From the NCBI GenBank assembly GCA_903893795.1, contig CAITNO010000035.1, positions 1-64,000 of the forward strand: a stretch of DNA of 64,000 bases. Reading direction: 5' to 3'. Position 1 is the first letter of the stretch. Every line of letters begins with the position of its first letter. Below are positions 18,965 to 28,592 of this stretch, in pieces. The stretch is from Candidatus Hydrogenedentota bacterium. Lineage in GTDB: Bacteria; Hydrogenedentota; Hydrogenedentia; Hydrogenedentales; CAITNO01. The notes below the pieces were generated by a model. The model saw nothing but the letters and a program-made list of their open reading frames with translations. It had not been told where the DNA came from and did not search any database. The translations under genes were made by a program, and so were the position numbers.

Positions 18965-20380
18965 ATGAACTCGGTGCTCCTTATCGCGGTCGGTTATCCG
19001 ACTATCAGAGTGCCCGATGTAAGTCCCCCACTTGGACTGTTGTGTTTGGCGAGCTATTTGCGCCGCGAAACGCCCGGTGTCCGGTTGGCGGTGATTGATC
19101 AACGCGCCACGCGTGTGACTGAGGATGAAATTGTCCGTCAGGCTGCGGCGTTCAAGCCCGATGTGGTGGGTCTGTCTGTCCTGACCCCGTCCGCATATCT
19201 TCTGCCTTCTTTAATTGAAGAACTTAATAGGGCGCTTCCAGAAGCACTTGTTGTTGTGGGCGGCCCCCATGTATCCTCTTTCGGACAAAGCGCTTTGGAG
19301 GAATGCAGAGCTGATGCCGCAGTGATGGGCGAGGGGGAAGTCGTATTTGCGCAGATCGTTCGGGCGCGCAATTGCCGGAATGACCTCGCAGGCATTCCGG
19401 GGCTACTTTGGCGGGACGGGGATGGCAACATAAGGCAAAACCAGGGGTTGCAGCCGTCGGTGGAAGACTTGGACTCCCTTCCCTTTCCGGCATATGACCT
19501 GATAGATCTTGACGTGTATTCGGTCCAGCCGCGCAACAATCGCCTGCCGTTGCGTCGCTATATCAGTTTGTTCACATCGAGGGGCTGCCCGTACCGTTGC
19601 ACTTTCTGCCACCATATTTTCGGAAAGAAGTTCCGCGCCCAGTCTGCCGCCAAGGTGGCTGAAGACATTGAATACGCAGTGCGAAGTCTTCATGTCAGGG
19701 ATGTGGAAATCCTGGACGATATTTTCAATTGTGACCCAAAGCGCGTAATCGAACTCTCTGAAATCCTAAAGCGTCGCGGAATCAAGGTCGGACTCGCATT
19801 TCCGAACGGGATTCGCGCCGACAAACTGGACTCGGTCACAGTGGAGGCTTTGGTGGAAGCCGGCATGTACTACACCGCAATTGCGCTCGAATCTGCCTCC
19901 CCCCGAATCCAGGCAACAATTCACAAGTCGCTCGATGCCGACGATTTCTTTTCCGCCTGCGATCTCTTGACGGCCAGGAAAGTCTTTACACACGGATTCG
20001 CCATGCTTGGATTTCCGACGGAAACGGAGAAGGAAATGCAGCTCACCATCAATGCAATGATCGACTCGAAACTGCATTCAGCTTCATTTTCCACTGTTTT
20101 GCCGTTTCCCAATACCGAGATTTACGAGTATGCCCTGCTGCACTTCCCTGAAAAGGTCAAGAGTCTAAAGTACGATGCGGTGGATTACTCTTGCCTGAGG
20201 TTTAACATCTCCGAAGTCCCGGATGACCGCCTGTTTTCACTGCAACGCGAGGCATGGCGGCGCTTCTACCTGAAACCTTCGCGGATGTTGAGAATTCTGC
20301 GGGATTATCCTGATCGTGCCCATTTGCCACGTTATTTCCCGATGTATTTGGCGCGTATATGTAAAGGGTTGGGGCAATGA
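18965..20380 (+). CDS. Radical SAM protein with N-terminal B12-binding-like domain (3)
   Basis: 471 residues from the ATG at 18965, which has GGAGG 4 bases upstream (18956-18960); the frame is open 73 codons earlier but without conserved sequence. Residues 1-130 are a cobalamin-binding-like domain (VDQR-type DQRATR after strand 2, VVVGGPHVS, MGEGE). FTSRGCPYRCTFC provides the cluster ligands C208, C212 and C215. LDDIFNC and FGFPTETEKEM-like sequence (LGFPTETE) complete the radical SAM barrel. It is a clear paralog of the next gene (20786-22240): both share PAYDLI, SRGCPY and the PNG(I/L)R block. Such proteins include methyltransferases and ring-forming enzymes of lipid and antibiotic biosynthesis. 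Substrate unknown. Confidence 0.88.
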   Translation: MNSVLLIAVGYPTIRVPDVSPPLGLLCLASYLRRETPGVRLAVIDQRATRVTEDEIVRQAAAFKPDVVGLSVLTPSAYLLPSLIEELNRALPEALVVVGGPHVSSFGQSALEECRADAAVMGEGEVVFAQIVRARNCRNDLAGIPGLLWRDGDGNIRQNQGLQPSVEDLDSLPFPAYDLIDLDVYSVQPRNNRLPLRRYISLFTSRGCPYRCTFCHHIFGKKFRAQSAAKVAEDIEYAVRSLHVRDVEILDDIFNCDPKRVIELSEILKRRGIKVGLAFPNGIRADKLDSVTVEALVEAGMYYTAIALESASPRIQATIHKSLDADDFFSACDLLTARKVFTHGFAMLGFPTETEKEMQLTINAMIDSKLHSASFSTVLPFPNTEIYEYALLHFPEKVKSLKYDAVDYSCLRFNISEVPDDRLFSLQREAWRRFYLKPSRMLRILRDYPDRAHLPRYFPMYLARICKGLGQ

Positions 20381-20785
20381 CCAAGGCAGGCATAAATCAT
20401 CGTCTCTTTCCCGACCGTTAGGGGCGTCAGGGATAGCGCAATAACTGGGCGTTCCTGCGGATTGACAGTTCAATCACGGGCGGAAATTGCAGGTGTGGGC
20501 GTTGTGTAATGCAGTTTCCGCACAGAGGTAACGGCTCTGTCTTCCGTCATTTTCCGCTCAGGTGCCGGAACTCGTCGGGCACGATGCGAACGTTTGACAA
20601 AGGGCCCTTATGCGATGCACAATGTGAAATTCTAGATGCTTAAATGGATGGAATGCCTATATTTACCTTTGGATGATGATATCGGGCGCCACTAGCGCGA
20701 GAAGCAGCGAATAGTTATATATGGCCTTTTTTTCGGCACACATTGAACCCAAAATGCAATTCAAAGGGCTGGAAGTACCGTCCAT
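20381..20785. other. 405-bp intergenic region between two paralogous radical SAM genes
   Basis: No gene supported. The only structured signal is the promoter-like pair at 20594-20623 listed separately. The remainder shows no recognisable RNA, repeat or terminator by eye. Confidence 0.5.
20594..20623 (+). promoter_or_regulatory. Candidate sigma-70-type promoter
   Basis: A perfect TTGACA at 20594-20599 is followed after 18 bases by CACAAT (20618-20623, four of six consensus bases). It would give a leader of about 155 bases before the ATG at 20786. Confidence 0.4.
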
Positions 20786-22240
20786 ATGAAACGCATTCGC
20801 CTCTTCCTGGTCAACATGGGAGTACACACGCGTTCCTTTCCCATTGTCACCGCGCCAATGGGACTGCTTTCCATAGCGGCCTATGTCCGGCCCAAGATGC
20901 CGGTCGATGTGATGGTCGTAGATCAGCGTTTGGACAACCTGACACCCGACGAGGTGATTAGGCAGGCAGTGGATTTCGGTGCCGATGTGGTGGGTTTCTC
21001 CCCGGTTACAAGCTCTGTCCACGGGCTTCCTGTGCTTGCGCAAAAGACCCGGGTCGCCCTTCCCAACGCCCTGATTCTTGTGGGGGGGCCGCACGCCTCG
21101 GCGGTTTGCGGCGCGATTCTTGAGGAAACCTGCGCCGATATCGTGGTTAAGGGCGAGGGCGAAGCGGCCACGGAAATGATTCTTCGGGCGTGGGCCGAGG
21201 GGGGGCGCGATTTTGGAGGCATACCTGGAATCATCTGGCGAGACAGTGCCGGGGAATTGGTGCATAATCCGGGTGTAACTCCACTCATAGAGGACATGGA
21301 CCAGATTCCGATACCGGCATATGATCTGATTGAGTTTCCCAGATATTGGGCTTCCCAGTCCGCCGTGCCGCTCCACAATCGCCGCTATGCGTCGCTTGTA
21401 ACAAGCAGGGGCTGCCCCTACCACTGTGTCTATTGCCACAACACATTCGGCAAGACGATAAGAATGTTCTCCGCGGAACGTGTGGCCGAAGAATTGGCGC
21501 ACCTTCAGAAGTCCTATGGCATTTCGGACTTCGAATTTCACGATGACAATTTTAATTTCAAACCCGGACGTGTTATCCAGATCTGCGAAATTCTGAAGCA
21601 GCGTGACATACAGACCCGGTTTGCCTTTCCAAATGGACTCCGTTCTGACCTCTTAAGCAATGAAGTCGTTGACGCGCTGGTCAGTGCGGGAATGTATCAA
21701 TGCTGCATGGCGCTGGAAACCGGATCACCCCGCCTGCAAAGATTCATATTGAAGCACATGGACATCCCAAAACTTCTGGGATGGGCCGAATATATCACCT
21801 CGAAACGGGTCTTCGTAAACCTGCTCTGTATGATGGGATTCCCAACGGAAACCGAAGAAGAGCTCAGAGCGACCATCGACGTTGCCGCCTCCTCCGCATG
21901 CCATACGGCTAACTTTTTCACAGTGACGCCCTTTCCGGGCTCAACCCTGTACGAAACAGTCCGGCGCGAACAACCGGAGAAACTCGCAAAGATTCGTTAT
22001 GATGACACCGACATAACCGCCATGAGGGTGAACCTGACGGACCTTCCCGACGAGACCCTGTTCTATTATCAGCGTCTGGCGCTGCGCCGATTCTACATGA
22101 ATCCGCGCAGGATATTCCGGTTGCTTCGCGCTCACCCACAGCCATGGATTTTGCCCGGCTACATTCCAATACTGTTCTTCCGCGCCACCAAAGATCTGCT
22201 GCCTTCACCCACCGACAAGAGACCCGGTCAAACACACTGA
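20786..22240 (+). CDS. Radical SAM protein with N-terminal B12-binding-like domain (4)
   Basis: 484 residues. Residues 1-130: cobalamin-binding-like domain (VVDQRLD after the second strand, ILVGGPHAS, VKGEGE), again without a DxHxxG histidine. VTSRGCPYHCVYC holds the ligands C210, C214 and C217. FHDDNFNFKP and MMGFPTETEEE belong to the catalytic barrel. It is paralogous to the preceding gene on the same strand, and the two probably arose by tandem duplication. The downstream neighbours are two short-type glycosyltransferases in the same direction, suggesting a shared transcription unit through 26010. The chemical step is unknown. Confidence 0.88.
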   Translation: MKRIRLFLVNMGVHTRSFPIVTAPMGLLSIAAYVRPKMPVDVMVVDQRLDNLTPDEVIRQAVDFGADVVGFSPVTSSVHGLPVLAQKTRVALPNALILVGGPHASAVCGAILEETCADIVVKGEGEAATEMILRAWAEGGRDFGGIPGIIWRDSAGELVHNPGVTPLIEDMDQIPIPAYDLIEFPRYWASQSAVPLHNRRYASLVTSRGCPYHCVYCHNTFGKTIRMFSAERVAEELAHLQKSYGISDFEFHDDNFNFKPGRVIQICEILKQRDIQTRFAFPNGLRSDLLSNEVVDALVSAGMYQCCMALETGSPRLQRFILKHMDIPKLLGWAEYITSKRVFVNLLCMMGFPTETEEELRATIDVAASSACHTANFFTVTPFPGSTLYETVRREQPEKLAKIRYDDTDITAMRVNLTDLPDETLFYYQRLALRRFYMNPRRIFRLLRAHPQPWILPGYIPILFFRATKDLLPSPTDKRPGQTH

Positions 22241-22351
22241 AACACTGAGCGGAAACAACATCAGAACCGGACCGAACGCGAAAGGGTGCTGTGAGGAAAA
22301 TGAGAATGCCAGGACGTTCAAACCGGATACACCAGGAGAGAATTCCTTCTG

Positions 22352-24007
22352 ATGACCGGTAATCTGGGAAAGGTCCTCGGGCAAGCAGTCGGGGATAAGG
22401 GCCGGACAGCCGAAGCCCAAGAAGCGGCGGCGGTCATGAGCTTGGCTGTGCCTGATTCAAAACCGCGCATCTTTAATGAAATGGCCCTCCTTTGGCTCCT
22501 TGCGGCCAGCAGCCTGATGCTGCATCTCGCCACTGCCGGGCGCTGTGAGTTGTACATAGATGAGATTTATGGCGTCCTCTCATCAAGGCATTCACCGGCA
22601 TGCAGTGCTGAGATATTTCCACTGCAATTGTGGCTAACATGGCTTTCGACAACCGCGCTGGGCACTTCCCGCTTTGCTGTTCGCTTCCTGCCCGCCATTG
22701 CCGGGTCGGCCAACATAGTCGTGGCAGGCCTGTTCGCCAGGGAACTGGGGGGCAAACGCTTTTCCGTTGCTTTGGCAGGCTTGGGCGTGTTTGTCTCGCC
22801 TATACTTATGTTTGCCGCCGGCTCCACCTACGCTTGGTCTTATGAAGGGGTCCTGTGGTCGCTTTCGGCTTTGCTTGTTGTGCGGGCATTGCGAGCGGGA
22901 AACGGCCAATGGTGGCTCCCGGTGGGCATAGTATGGGGATTGGGACTTCTTAACAAGCCCACCATGCTTTTATTCATGATGGGGGTTGGATTTGGGTTGC
23001 TGGCAACACGGGCACGGGTGGAGCTCTTCCGGAGAGGTTATTGGATCGCCCTGCTGGCGGCCTTCATTCTATCCTCCCCGGTATGGGTCTGGCAGGCCGG
23101 ACACGGATGGCCCATTTTCGGGGTGATCGGGGCCATGAGCAGTGATGAGTTTGCGGATTCCGGATTTTGGCTGGCGTATTTTTCCAGAAGCAAAATGCTT
23201 CTCGCCCAGCCGGCTTTTCTGGGGCCGCTTAATTTCATCCTGGCCGTTGGCGGGGCGCTCTATGGGTTTCTCTTTTGCAGGGAAACCGCAGCTAGGGTCT
23301 TCACCTGGGCATGGATGGCCGCGGCTTTCGCTTTTGTTGTCACATCGGGCCATCCGAGCTATCTGAATCCCGTATACGCCATGTCGTCGGCCTTTGGCTG
23401 CGTGGTGCTCGAGCGGATCACGACCGGAAGAAGATTTCGCTGGGGGCGTCCTGTGCTTATGGCCGGGTTGGTGGCCCAAGGGCTGGTGATTACCCCGCTC
23501 TGTGTGCCCATTCTGCCGAACGAGCTCCTTAATGCCTATGCGCGTTTTTCCTGCCGCGGCATTCTGCTTCCTTTGAGTTCGACAGCATCCATTCTCCAAG
23601 ATTCAGAAGAATCCATGTGCAAAGTGAATTCCTTTGTGTACCGGGCATGGGCGATGAAGTTGTACAGAGCCCACCGGGCGTTGCCTGTCGAAGAAAGGAA
23701 GAGCTGTTGCATTATCGTGGGACATGCTCCTGTGGCCGAGGGAGTTGAGTTTCATGCCGTCGAATATGATTTGCCCAAGATTTTCAGCCCCCATCTCAAT
23801 TATGCGTTTTGGGGGCCGCCCGACGAGGGCGCTCGCACCGTATTGGCAGTGTTTTTCTCCCGCGAAGAGCTTGAGAGGTGGTTTGGGCGCGTCGAAAATG
23901 CCAACAATTTCGGCGATATTTACATTTGCAGAGATTCGAAGTGCACCTACCGGCAGATGTGGGAAGAGATGTGCGGGCTGGATGCAAGCTTCCGCTGGAT
24001 GAAATAG
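22352..24007 (+). CDS. Membrane glycosyltransferase, GT39/PMT_2-like (short paralog 3)
   Basis: 551 residues, with an AGGAGAG about 12 bases upstream of the ATG. After a variable N-terminal tail of about 45 residues come a membrane segment (LLWLLAASSLMLHLA), CELYIDEIYG with the acidic dyad D70-E71, and then CSAEIFPLQLWLTW as in the paralogs at 3018 and 4664. It is strongly conserved with them through the membrane region (NIVVAGLFARELGGKRF) and the C-terminal LPKIFSPHLNYAFWGPPDE. It probably uses a polyprenyl-phosphate-linked sugar at the periplasmic side. The acceptor is unknown. Confidence 0.86.
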   Translation: MTGNLGKVLGQAVGDKGRTAEAQEAAAVMSLAVPDSKPRIFNEMALLWLLAASSLMLHLATAGRCELYIDEIYGVLSSRHSPACSAEIFPLQLWLTWLSTTALGTSRFAVRFLPAIAGSANIVVAGLFARELGGKRFSVALAGLGVFVSPILMFAAGSTYAWSYEGVLWSLSALLVVRALRAGNGQWWLPVGIVWGLGLLNKPTMLLFMMGVGFGLLATRARVELFRRGYWIALLAAFILSSPVWVWQAGHGWPIFGVIGAMSSDEFADSGFWLAYFSRSKMLLAQPAFLGPLNFILAVGGALYGFLFCRETAARVFTWAWMAAAFAFVVTSGHPSYLNPVYAMSSAFGCVVLERITTGRRFRWGRPVLMAGLVAQGLVITPLCVPILPNELLNAYARFSCRGILLPLSSTASILQDSEESMCKVNSFVYRAWAMKLYRAHRALPVEERKSCCIIVGHAPVAEGVEFHAVEYDLPKIFSPHLNYAFWGPPDEGARTVLAVFFSREELERWFGRVENANNFGDIYICRDSKCTYRQMWEEMCGLDASFRWMK

Positions 24008-24126
24008 GGCAAGTGGAATGATATGAACTTCGGGTCGTCCTTTGTCCACGTCCCGAACGCCGCAGACGACGGCATGCTGCCAGTTCAGTGTTTGGAAATT
24101 GCGGCATTGAAAAAGGAAACCGTGCG

Positions 24127-26010
24127 ATGACTTCGTTGGGATGCCTCACCCGAATTAAGGGCCGCACCTCCGCCGGTCGGGTTGGAGTTGCGGCACACGA
24201 TGAGCCCTTTGGCCAAGACCCCGGGTCTTTCCGCCATATGGCTTTCTTGTGGGCATCGGCAATCGTATATCTGCTGTTGCACCTGGCCACCGCATCGAGG
24301 TCCGAATTCTATATAGATGAAATGAGCAGCTCTATTGTATTGCCCAGACATACGCCAATGGGCTATGTGGACGGTTCGGCATTCCCATTGTCGATTTGGC
24401 TGGAATGGCCTCCGATGCTGCTCTTGGGTTGCACCAGATTTGCCCTTCGTCTTACTCCTGCCATTGCGGGATCAATCAACATACTTGTTGCGGGCCTGCT
24501 TGCGAGAGAGTTGGGGGGAAAGCGTTTCGCCATTTCTCTCACAGGACTCAGCGTTCTAGTCACGCCCTTCCTTTTGTTCACAGCCAGCACAGCCAATTCA
24601 TTCTCTTTCGAAAGCCTGCCATGGTGTTTCTCGGCGTTCCTCATAATGCGGATACTGCGAACAGGCAATCAGCGCTTGTGGTGGTTGGTGGGCATGGCAT
24701 GGGGGGCGGGCTTGATGAACAAGCCCACCATGGTCCTGTTCCTGATGTCGGTTGGACTTGGGCTCTTGTTGACACAGGCCCGTATCGAGCTCTTCCGCAA
24801 AGGGTATTGGATCTCGCTCTTGGTGGCCGCCGTCTGTTTCTCCCCGGCCCTGATTTGGCAGGCGGTTCATGGATGGCCGGTTCTTCATTTTGGGAACGAC
24901 CTGTATAGTGACGAATGGGCCGATTCGGGGTTTTGGCTTGCATATTTTTCCCGAACTAAAATGCTCCTGGCTCAACCAGCCCTTCTTGGGCCGCTGAACG
25001 TTGTCCTGGTGGCCATTGGCGTTTCTTGCGGCATTGTGTTTGTGAAAGAAACGGCGCAACGAACCCTGTTGTGGGCAGTCCTCGCCGCCGATTTCGCCTT
25101 TATTGTCACATCCGGGCGAATCTATTATCCCTTTCCGACCTATTCCATTCTCCTGCCTTTCGGGTGCATTGCCGTGGCACGGCTTACGGCGGGAAAGCAT
25201 CTGCGCTGGATACGACACGTGCTGGTGGTTGGTCTGCTGGCGCAGGGCCTGTTGGTGGCTCCCTTATGCGTGCCGGTTCTGTCGCGGGGCTCTCTGGACC
25301 GCTATTCCCCTTGCATTTGCCGCGGCGTCCTCACCCCCCTGAGCGGAATGGTCGAGGTCCTTCAGAGCACGGACAAATACGAGGTTGCAGCCAGAAAGTT
25401 CAGCGAAATCCATGCAGGATTGCCTGAGAACGACAAGAAAGGCTGTTGCATCATCATTGGATGGGCCGAAATGGCCGCCGGGATTGAATTCTACAGTGAC
25501 AAGTATCACTTGCCCCACATTTTCAGTCCCCATCGGAATTTCGCCTTCTGGGGGTCACCCGGTGAGAGCACGGGCTCGGTATTAGCGGCATGGTTCAATC
25601 GTAAAGAACTCGAAGACTGGTTCAGGAGCGTGGAATATGTGGGCCGTTTCGAAGGTGAACGAACCCCGGGCATTTTCTTGTGCAAATCGCCAAAGCACAC
25701 ATACACTCGGATTTGGCGGGAAATGTGTGAAAAGGACTGGGCCTTCCGCTGGAAGGTGGAGCGTTACATAGGCAACGGCGAAGACCCCAAAATCCCAATC
25801 GTGGCATTTTTGGGCGGACAGCAAGGCATGGTTCCTAATACCGCGGTACAAGACCTGCTGGCCGCTGTGCCAACCTCCGCAAGTCCAGAGAACATCATCC
25901 CGCCTTTGGTCGCGAATGCGGACACTTGTCTGCCCGGGAGGCAATCCCCACGCTATCTTCCGCCGCCATGTCCAACTTTACTCGTTGTTGACCGTCCCAA
26001 GACACCCTAA
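24127..26010 (+). CDS. Membrane glycosyltransferase, GT39/PMT_2-like (short paralog 4), extended C-terminus
   Basis: 627 residues from the ATG at 24127, preceded by AAGGAAA; an upstream ATG at 24088 lacks a ribosome site. SEFYIDEMSS holds the dyad D64-E65. Unlike its sisters it keeps a sequence close to the usual family motif (GYVDGSAFPLSIWL) in the first loop, so it is the more ancestral-looking member or has a different acceptor. The body matches the other short paralogs up to DWAFRWKVER. The last 80 or so residues, from about 24127+1640, have no counterpart in the sisters, are rich in Pro, Ala and Leu, and look like read-through of a lost stop codon into spacer DNA. Confidence 0.85.
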   Translation: MTSLGCLTRIKGRTSAGRVGVAAHDEPFGQDPGSFRHMAFLWASAIVYLLLHLATASRSEFYIDEMSSSIVLPRHTPMGYVDGSAFPLSIWLEWPPMLLLGCTRFALRLTPAIAGSINILVAGLLARELGGKRFAISLTGLSVLVTPFLLFTASTANSFSFESLPWCFSAFLIMRILRTGNQRLWWLVGMAWGAGLMNKPTMVLFLMSVGLGLLLTQARIELFRKGYWISLLVAAVCFSPALIWQAVHGWPVLHFGNDLYSDEWADSGFWLAYFSRTKMLLAQPALLGPLNVVLVAIGVSCGIVFVKETAQRTLLWAVLAADFAFIVTSGRIYYPFPTYSILLPFGCIAVARLTAGKHLRWIRHVLVVGLLAQGLLVAPLCVPVLSRGSLDRYSPCICRGVLTPLSGMVEVLQSTDKYEVAARKFSEIHAGLPENDKKGCCIIIGWAEMAAGIEFYSDKYHLPHIFSPHRNFAFWGSPGESTGSVLAAWFNRKELEDWFRSVEYVGRFEGERTPGIFLCKSPKHTYTRIWREMCEKDWAFRWKVERYIGNGEDPKIPIVAFLGGQQGMVPNTAVQDLLAAVPTSASPENIIPPLVANADTCLPGRQSPRYLPPPCPTLLVVDRPKTP

Positions 26011-26336
26011 CTCCTCTGGCACCCATCCTAACATGACGCTTAAGCGCATGGCGTCAAGCCGTTCCCATCCACCAGTATGGCGCCTCACACATAATTCGAA
26101 TATTTCGGCATTTGGATGCTTAAAGGAATGCGAACTGCACCAATCACCACACGGCGCGGCAATCTTTGAAAACGTAAGAGGCCCCATATATACTGTGTCT
26201 ATGAGTACGGAATATGGCCTCTGGCGACGCTGCGCAAAGATAAAGAATTGTGTCCGACGTGAACCCCACCCTGCATATGAAAGCGCCCAAGAGTTTGTGA
26301 GAAGTGAACGGTCCTGCGCCAAGTTGACGGACCATC
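26011..26336. other. 326-bp spacer before the sulfatase-like gene
   Basis: No gene supported; the small overlapping frames here lack family features. It contains the promoter listed at 26166-26194, so the sulfatase-like gene probably has its own transcription start rather than read-through from the glycosyltransferases. Confidence 0.5.
26166..26194 (+). promoter_or_regulatory. Strong candidate sigma-70-type promoter
   Basis: TTGAAA at 26166-26171 and TATACT at 26189-26194 are separated by exactly 17 bases; ten of twelve consensus bases match. Transcription would begin near 26201, giving a leader of about 136 bases to the ATG at 26337. Confidence 0.6.
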
Positions 26337-28592
26337 ATGGGAAACATAATGACATGTAAGAATATGCATGCCCTGTTGCTTCTGGTCATCGCAAGTTTTC
26401 CATTGACTGTCGCGGCACAAAGCTACCGGTTTGACGGTCATCTTGCCGACGCCAGACAGCTAACGGTGACCCCGGTTGCCGAGGGAGTTCGTGGATACCT
26501 GTTGCCCCCCCCCGTCACGTGGCGAGTCTCAGCGTCAGTCCCATCGTCCAAGGCCCAGATTGAAGGTGACCACGTGGTTCTTGAAGCCAAGGAGCCTGAC
26601 TGGCTATATAGCCCGAAGGGTTTGGATATCGAGCCGTCCGAGGTCGGCTACCTGGAACTGGAGTTACGTGTTACAGGGCAGGATACTGTACAAGTTCTTC
26701 CAGGTTTCTCGTGGGACCGACAACCCTGTGAGATTGCCGTGCCACAGCAGGGAGAATACTTCACGGCGCGAATTGATCCCCGGGAGCAGAACGGCTGGAT
26801 GTTTCCGCGAATCGACCAAATCATGATTGGGGTCAAGGGCGAGGCACGCCTGGAAGTTCGCTCCGTCCGGGTCGTTCCGTCACTGGTTGTGGCGGCGCTG
26901 GGCACGCGCCTGCAATGGTTCGGAAATTCGGTCAGGCAGACACTGTTTGCACAGTGCCCGATGGCGCTCGAATACACCTTGCGCGTGCCCCGGCAAGGCT
27001 TCATTGCAGCGGGTTTGGGTGTCGTCAAGGAGGCCCAGCCCGTTGAATTCTCGGTGGACGTCAGCAGTGGCGGTGTTGCCAGCAGGGTGCTGGCGCGCAG
27101 GGTGGAAACGGTCAATGAATGGGTGGACGTCGAAGCCGATCTTGCCTCCTTCGCGGGACAGGAAGTGACAATAACTCTGAACGCAGCGTGCGACGCGCCG
27201 GGACAGGTGGCGCTTTGGGGAAATCCGGCCGTCCTTGAAAGGCGCGTGCCGGGTGCCCACACGCCGCCCAACATTGTCTATTACGTCGTGGATGCGTTGC
27301 GCGCGGACCATTTGGACGCCTACGGTTACTTGCGCAAAACGGCACCGGCTGTGGCCGCCTGGGCCCAAGGCGGAGTCCGCTTTGACTGGTGCCTGTCTCA
27401 ATCGACCTGGACGCCCACTTCGGTGCCCAGTTTTCACACCAGTGTAGGGCCGCTGGCGCATAAGATCAACCTTCTGTTTGGAGAAAGCGTGCCCTCATCT
27501 CTGGTCACCTTTCCGGAACTGCTGCGCGAAGCGGGATACACGACGGGTGCCGTGTCCGACAATGGATGCGTCCCTCCTGAGACCATGCCGCGGAGCTCCT
27601 ACGGCACGGTCATGGGCAAGCGGGCCTTCCCAAACGGCCCGACAGCGACGGAAAATGTGAATCGTTTTCTTGATGCCAATCGTGACCGTCCATTCCTGCT
27701 TTATGTTCACACGATGGAAGCCCACATCATTGTCAATTCCGACCTGGACTGCTATGTGGCACCACCGCCCTTCCGGGGTTCGTTCTCCTCTGGAAGCGCG
27801 CCACCAGAACTGGACAATTACGACGACGGTATTGCTTATGCCAGCAAGAACTTCGACGATGTTCTCAAGAAGCTTGCGACGCTGGGCCTGACAGACAATA
27901 CACTCGTCATCTTCTCCGCGGATCACGGGGAGGCCTTTTTGGAGCATGACAGTGAGGATAGGCATGGCAATTCGCCATACATGGAGGAGATTCACGTTCC
28001 ACTCGTTATTTCCTGGCCGGGTATGCTTCCCGCGGGTATGAGTTTTGGCCAAACAGTCTCTCTTCTGGATGTGGCGCCGACGATTTTGGACTACGCCGGA
28101 ATCCCAATCCCCCCGCAGTTTCAGGGTATGAGCCTGCGCGGCCTTGTCGAAGGCACGGGAGTGCGCCCGTTCCAGGAAAGGACCGTGTTTTCCTGCGGAC
28201 TTAATTCTCCCTGGCCATTGGCAATAAACCAGCTGGCACAATTCGCCTTCTTTTCTCTGGTGGATGTCAGCCCCAGGCTGGCGCGGTTCATGTATGACGT
28301 TAATTTTGAATACGTGTATAGCGCTGTCAAGTCTCCCTGGGCTCTGTGGCGCAACTGCACGAGTGGCCCGACGCACCTCTATAATCTTGCGCTGGATCCC
28401 AAGGAGTCCACGGATGTGGCGGAGCAGAATCCGGAAGTGGTCCAAACGATGAGCGGAGAGATAGACGAATACCTCCGTCAGCAGGCCGAATTAAGCATGC
28501 AGTTGGGCACAACCGATGCCGACAAGCGAAACACGTTCGGTGCCGCGCAGAAAGAAACGATCAAGGCCCTCGGCTATTTGGGGGCCAAGTGA
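26337..28592 (+). CDS. Exported sulfatase-like protein of the alkaline phosphatase superfamily
   Basis: 751 residues. A signal peptide (MHALLLLVIASFPLTVAAQS region) directs export; ATGs at 26349 or 26364 are equally possible starts. Residues about 25-310 form a beta-rich accessory region. The catalytic domain begins at PNIVYYVVDALRADHLDAYG, whose aspartate is a metal ligand. IFSADHGEAFLEHD and HGNSPYMEEIHVPL hold the other metal-binding residues. The position of the catalytic nucleophile reads STWTPTSVPSFHTS, with no CxPxR or SxPxR formylglycine motif, so the nucleophile is probably a Thr or Ser, as in phosphoglycerol or phosphoethanolamine transferases and some phosphatases. It could therefore cleave or transfer a phosphate-containing group rather than a sulfate. 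It is followed by the second radical SAM/DegT pair. Confidence 0.85.
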   Translation: MGNIMTCKNMHALLLLVIASFPLTVAAQSYRFDGHLADARQLTVTPVAEGVRGYLLPPPVTWRVSASVPSSKAQIEGDHVVLEAKEPDWLYSPKGLDIEPSEVGYLELELRVTGQDTVQVLPGFSWDRQPCEIAVPQQGEYFTARIDPREQNGWMFPRIDQIMIGVKGEARLEVRSVRVVPSLVVAALGTRLQWFGNSVRQTLFAQCPMALEYTLRVPRQGFIAAGLGVVKEAQPVEFSVDVSSGGVASRVLARRVETVNEWVDVEADLASFAGQEVTITLNAACDAPGQVALWGNPAVLERRVPGAHTPPNIVYYVVDALRADHLDAYGYLRKTAPAVAAWAQGGVRFDWCLSQSTWTPTSVPSFHTSVGPLAHKINLLFGESVPSSLVTFPELLREAGYTTGAVSDNGCVPPETMPRSSYGTVMGKRAFPNGPTATENVNRFLDANRDRPFLLYVHTMEAHIIVNSDLDCYVAPPPFRGSFSSGSAPPELDNYDDGIAYASKNFDDVLKKLATLGLTDNTLVIFSADHGEAFLEHDSEDRHGNSPYMEEIHVPLVISWPGMLPAGMSFGQTVSLLDVAPTILDYAGIPIPPQFQGMSLRGLVEGTGVRPFQERTVFSCGLNSPWPLAINQLAQFAFFSLVDVSPRLARFMYDVNFEYVYSAVKSPWALWRNCTSGPTHLYNLALDPKESTDVAEQNPEVVQTMSGEIDEYLRQQAELSMQLGTTDADKRNTFGAAQKETIKALGYLGAK

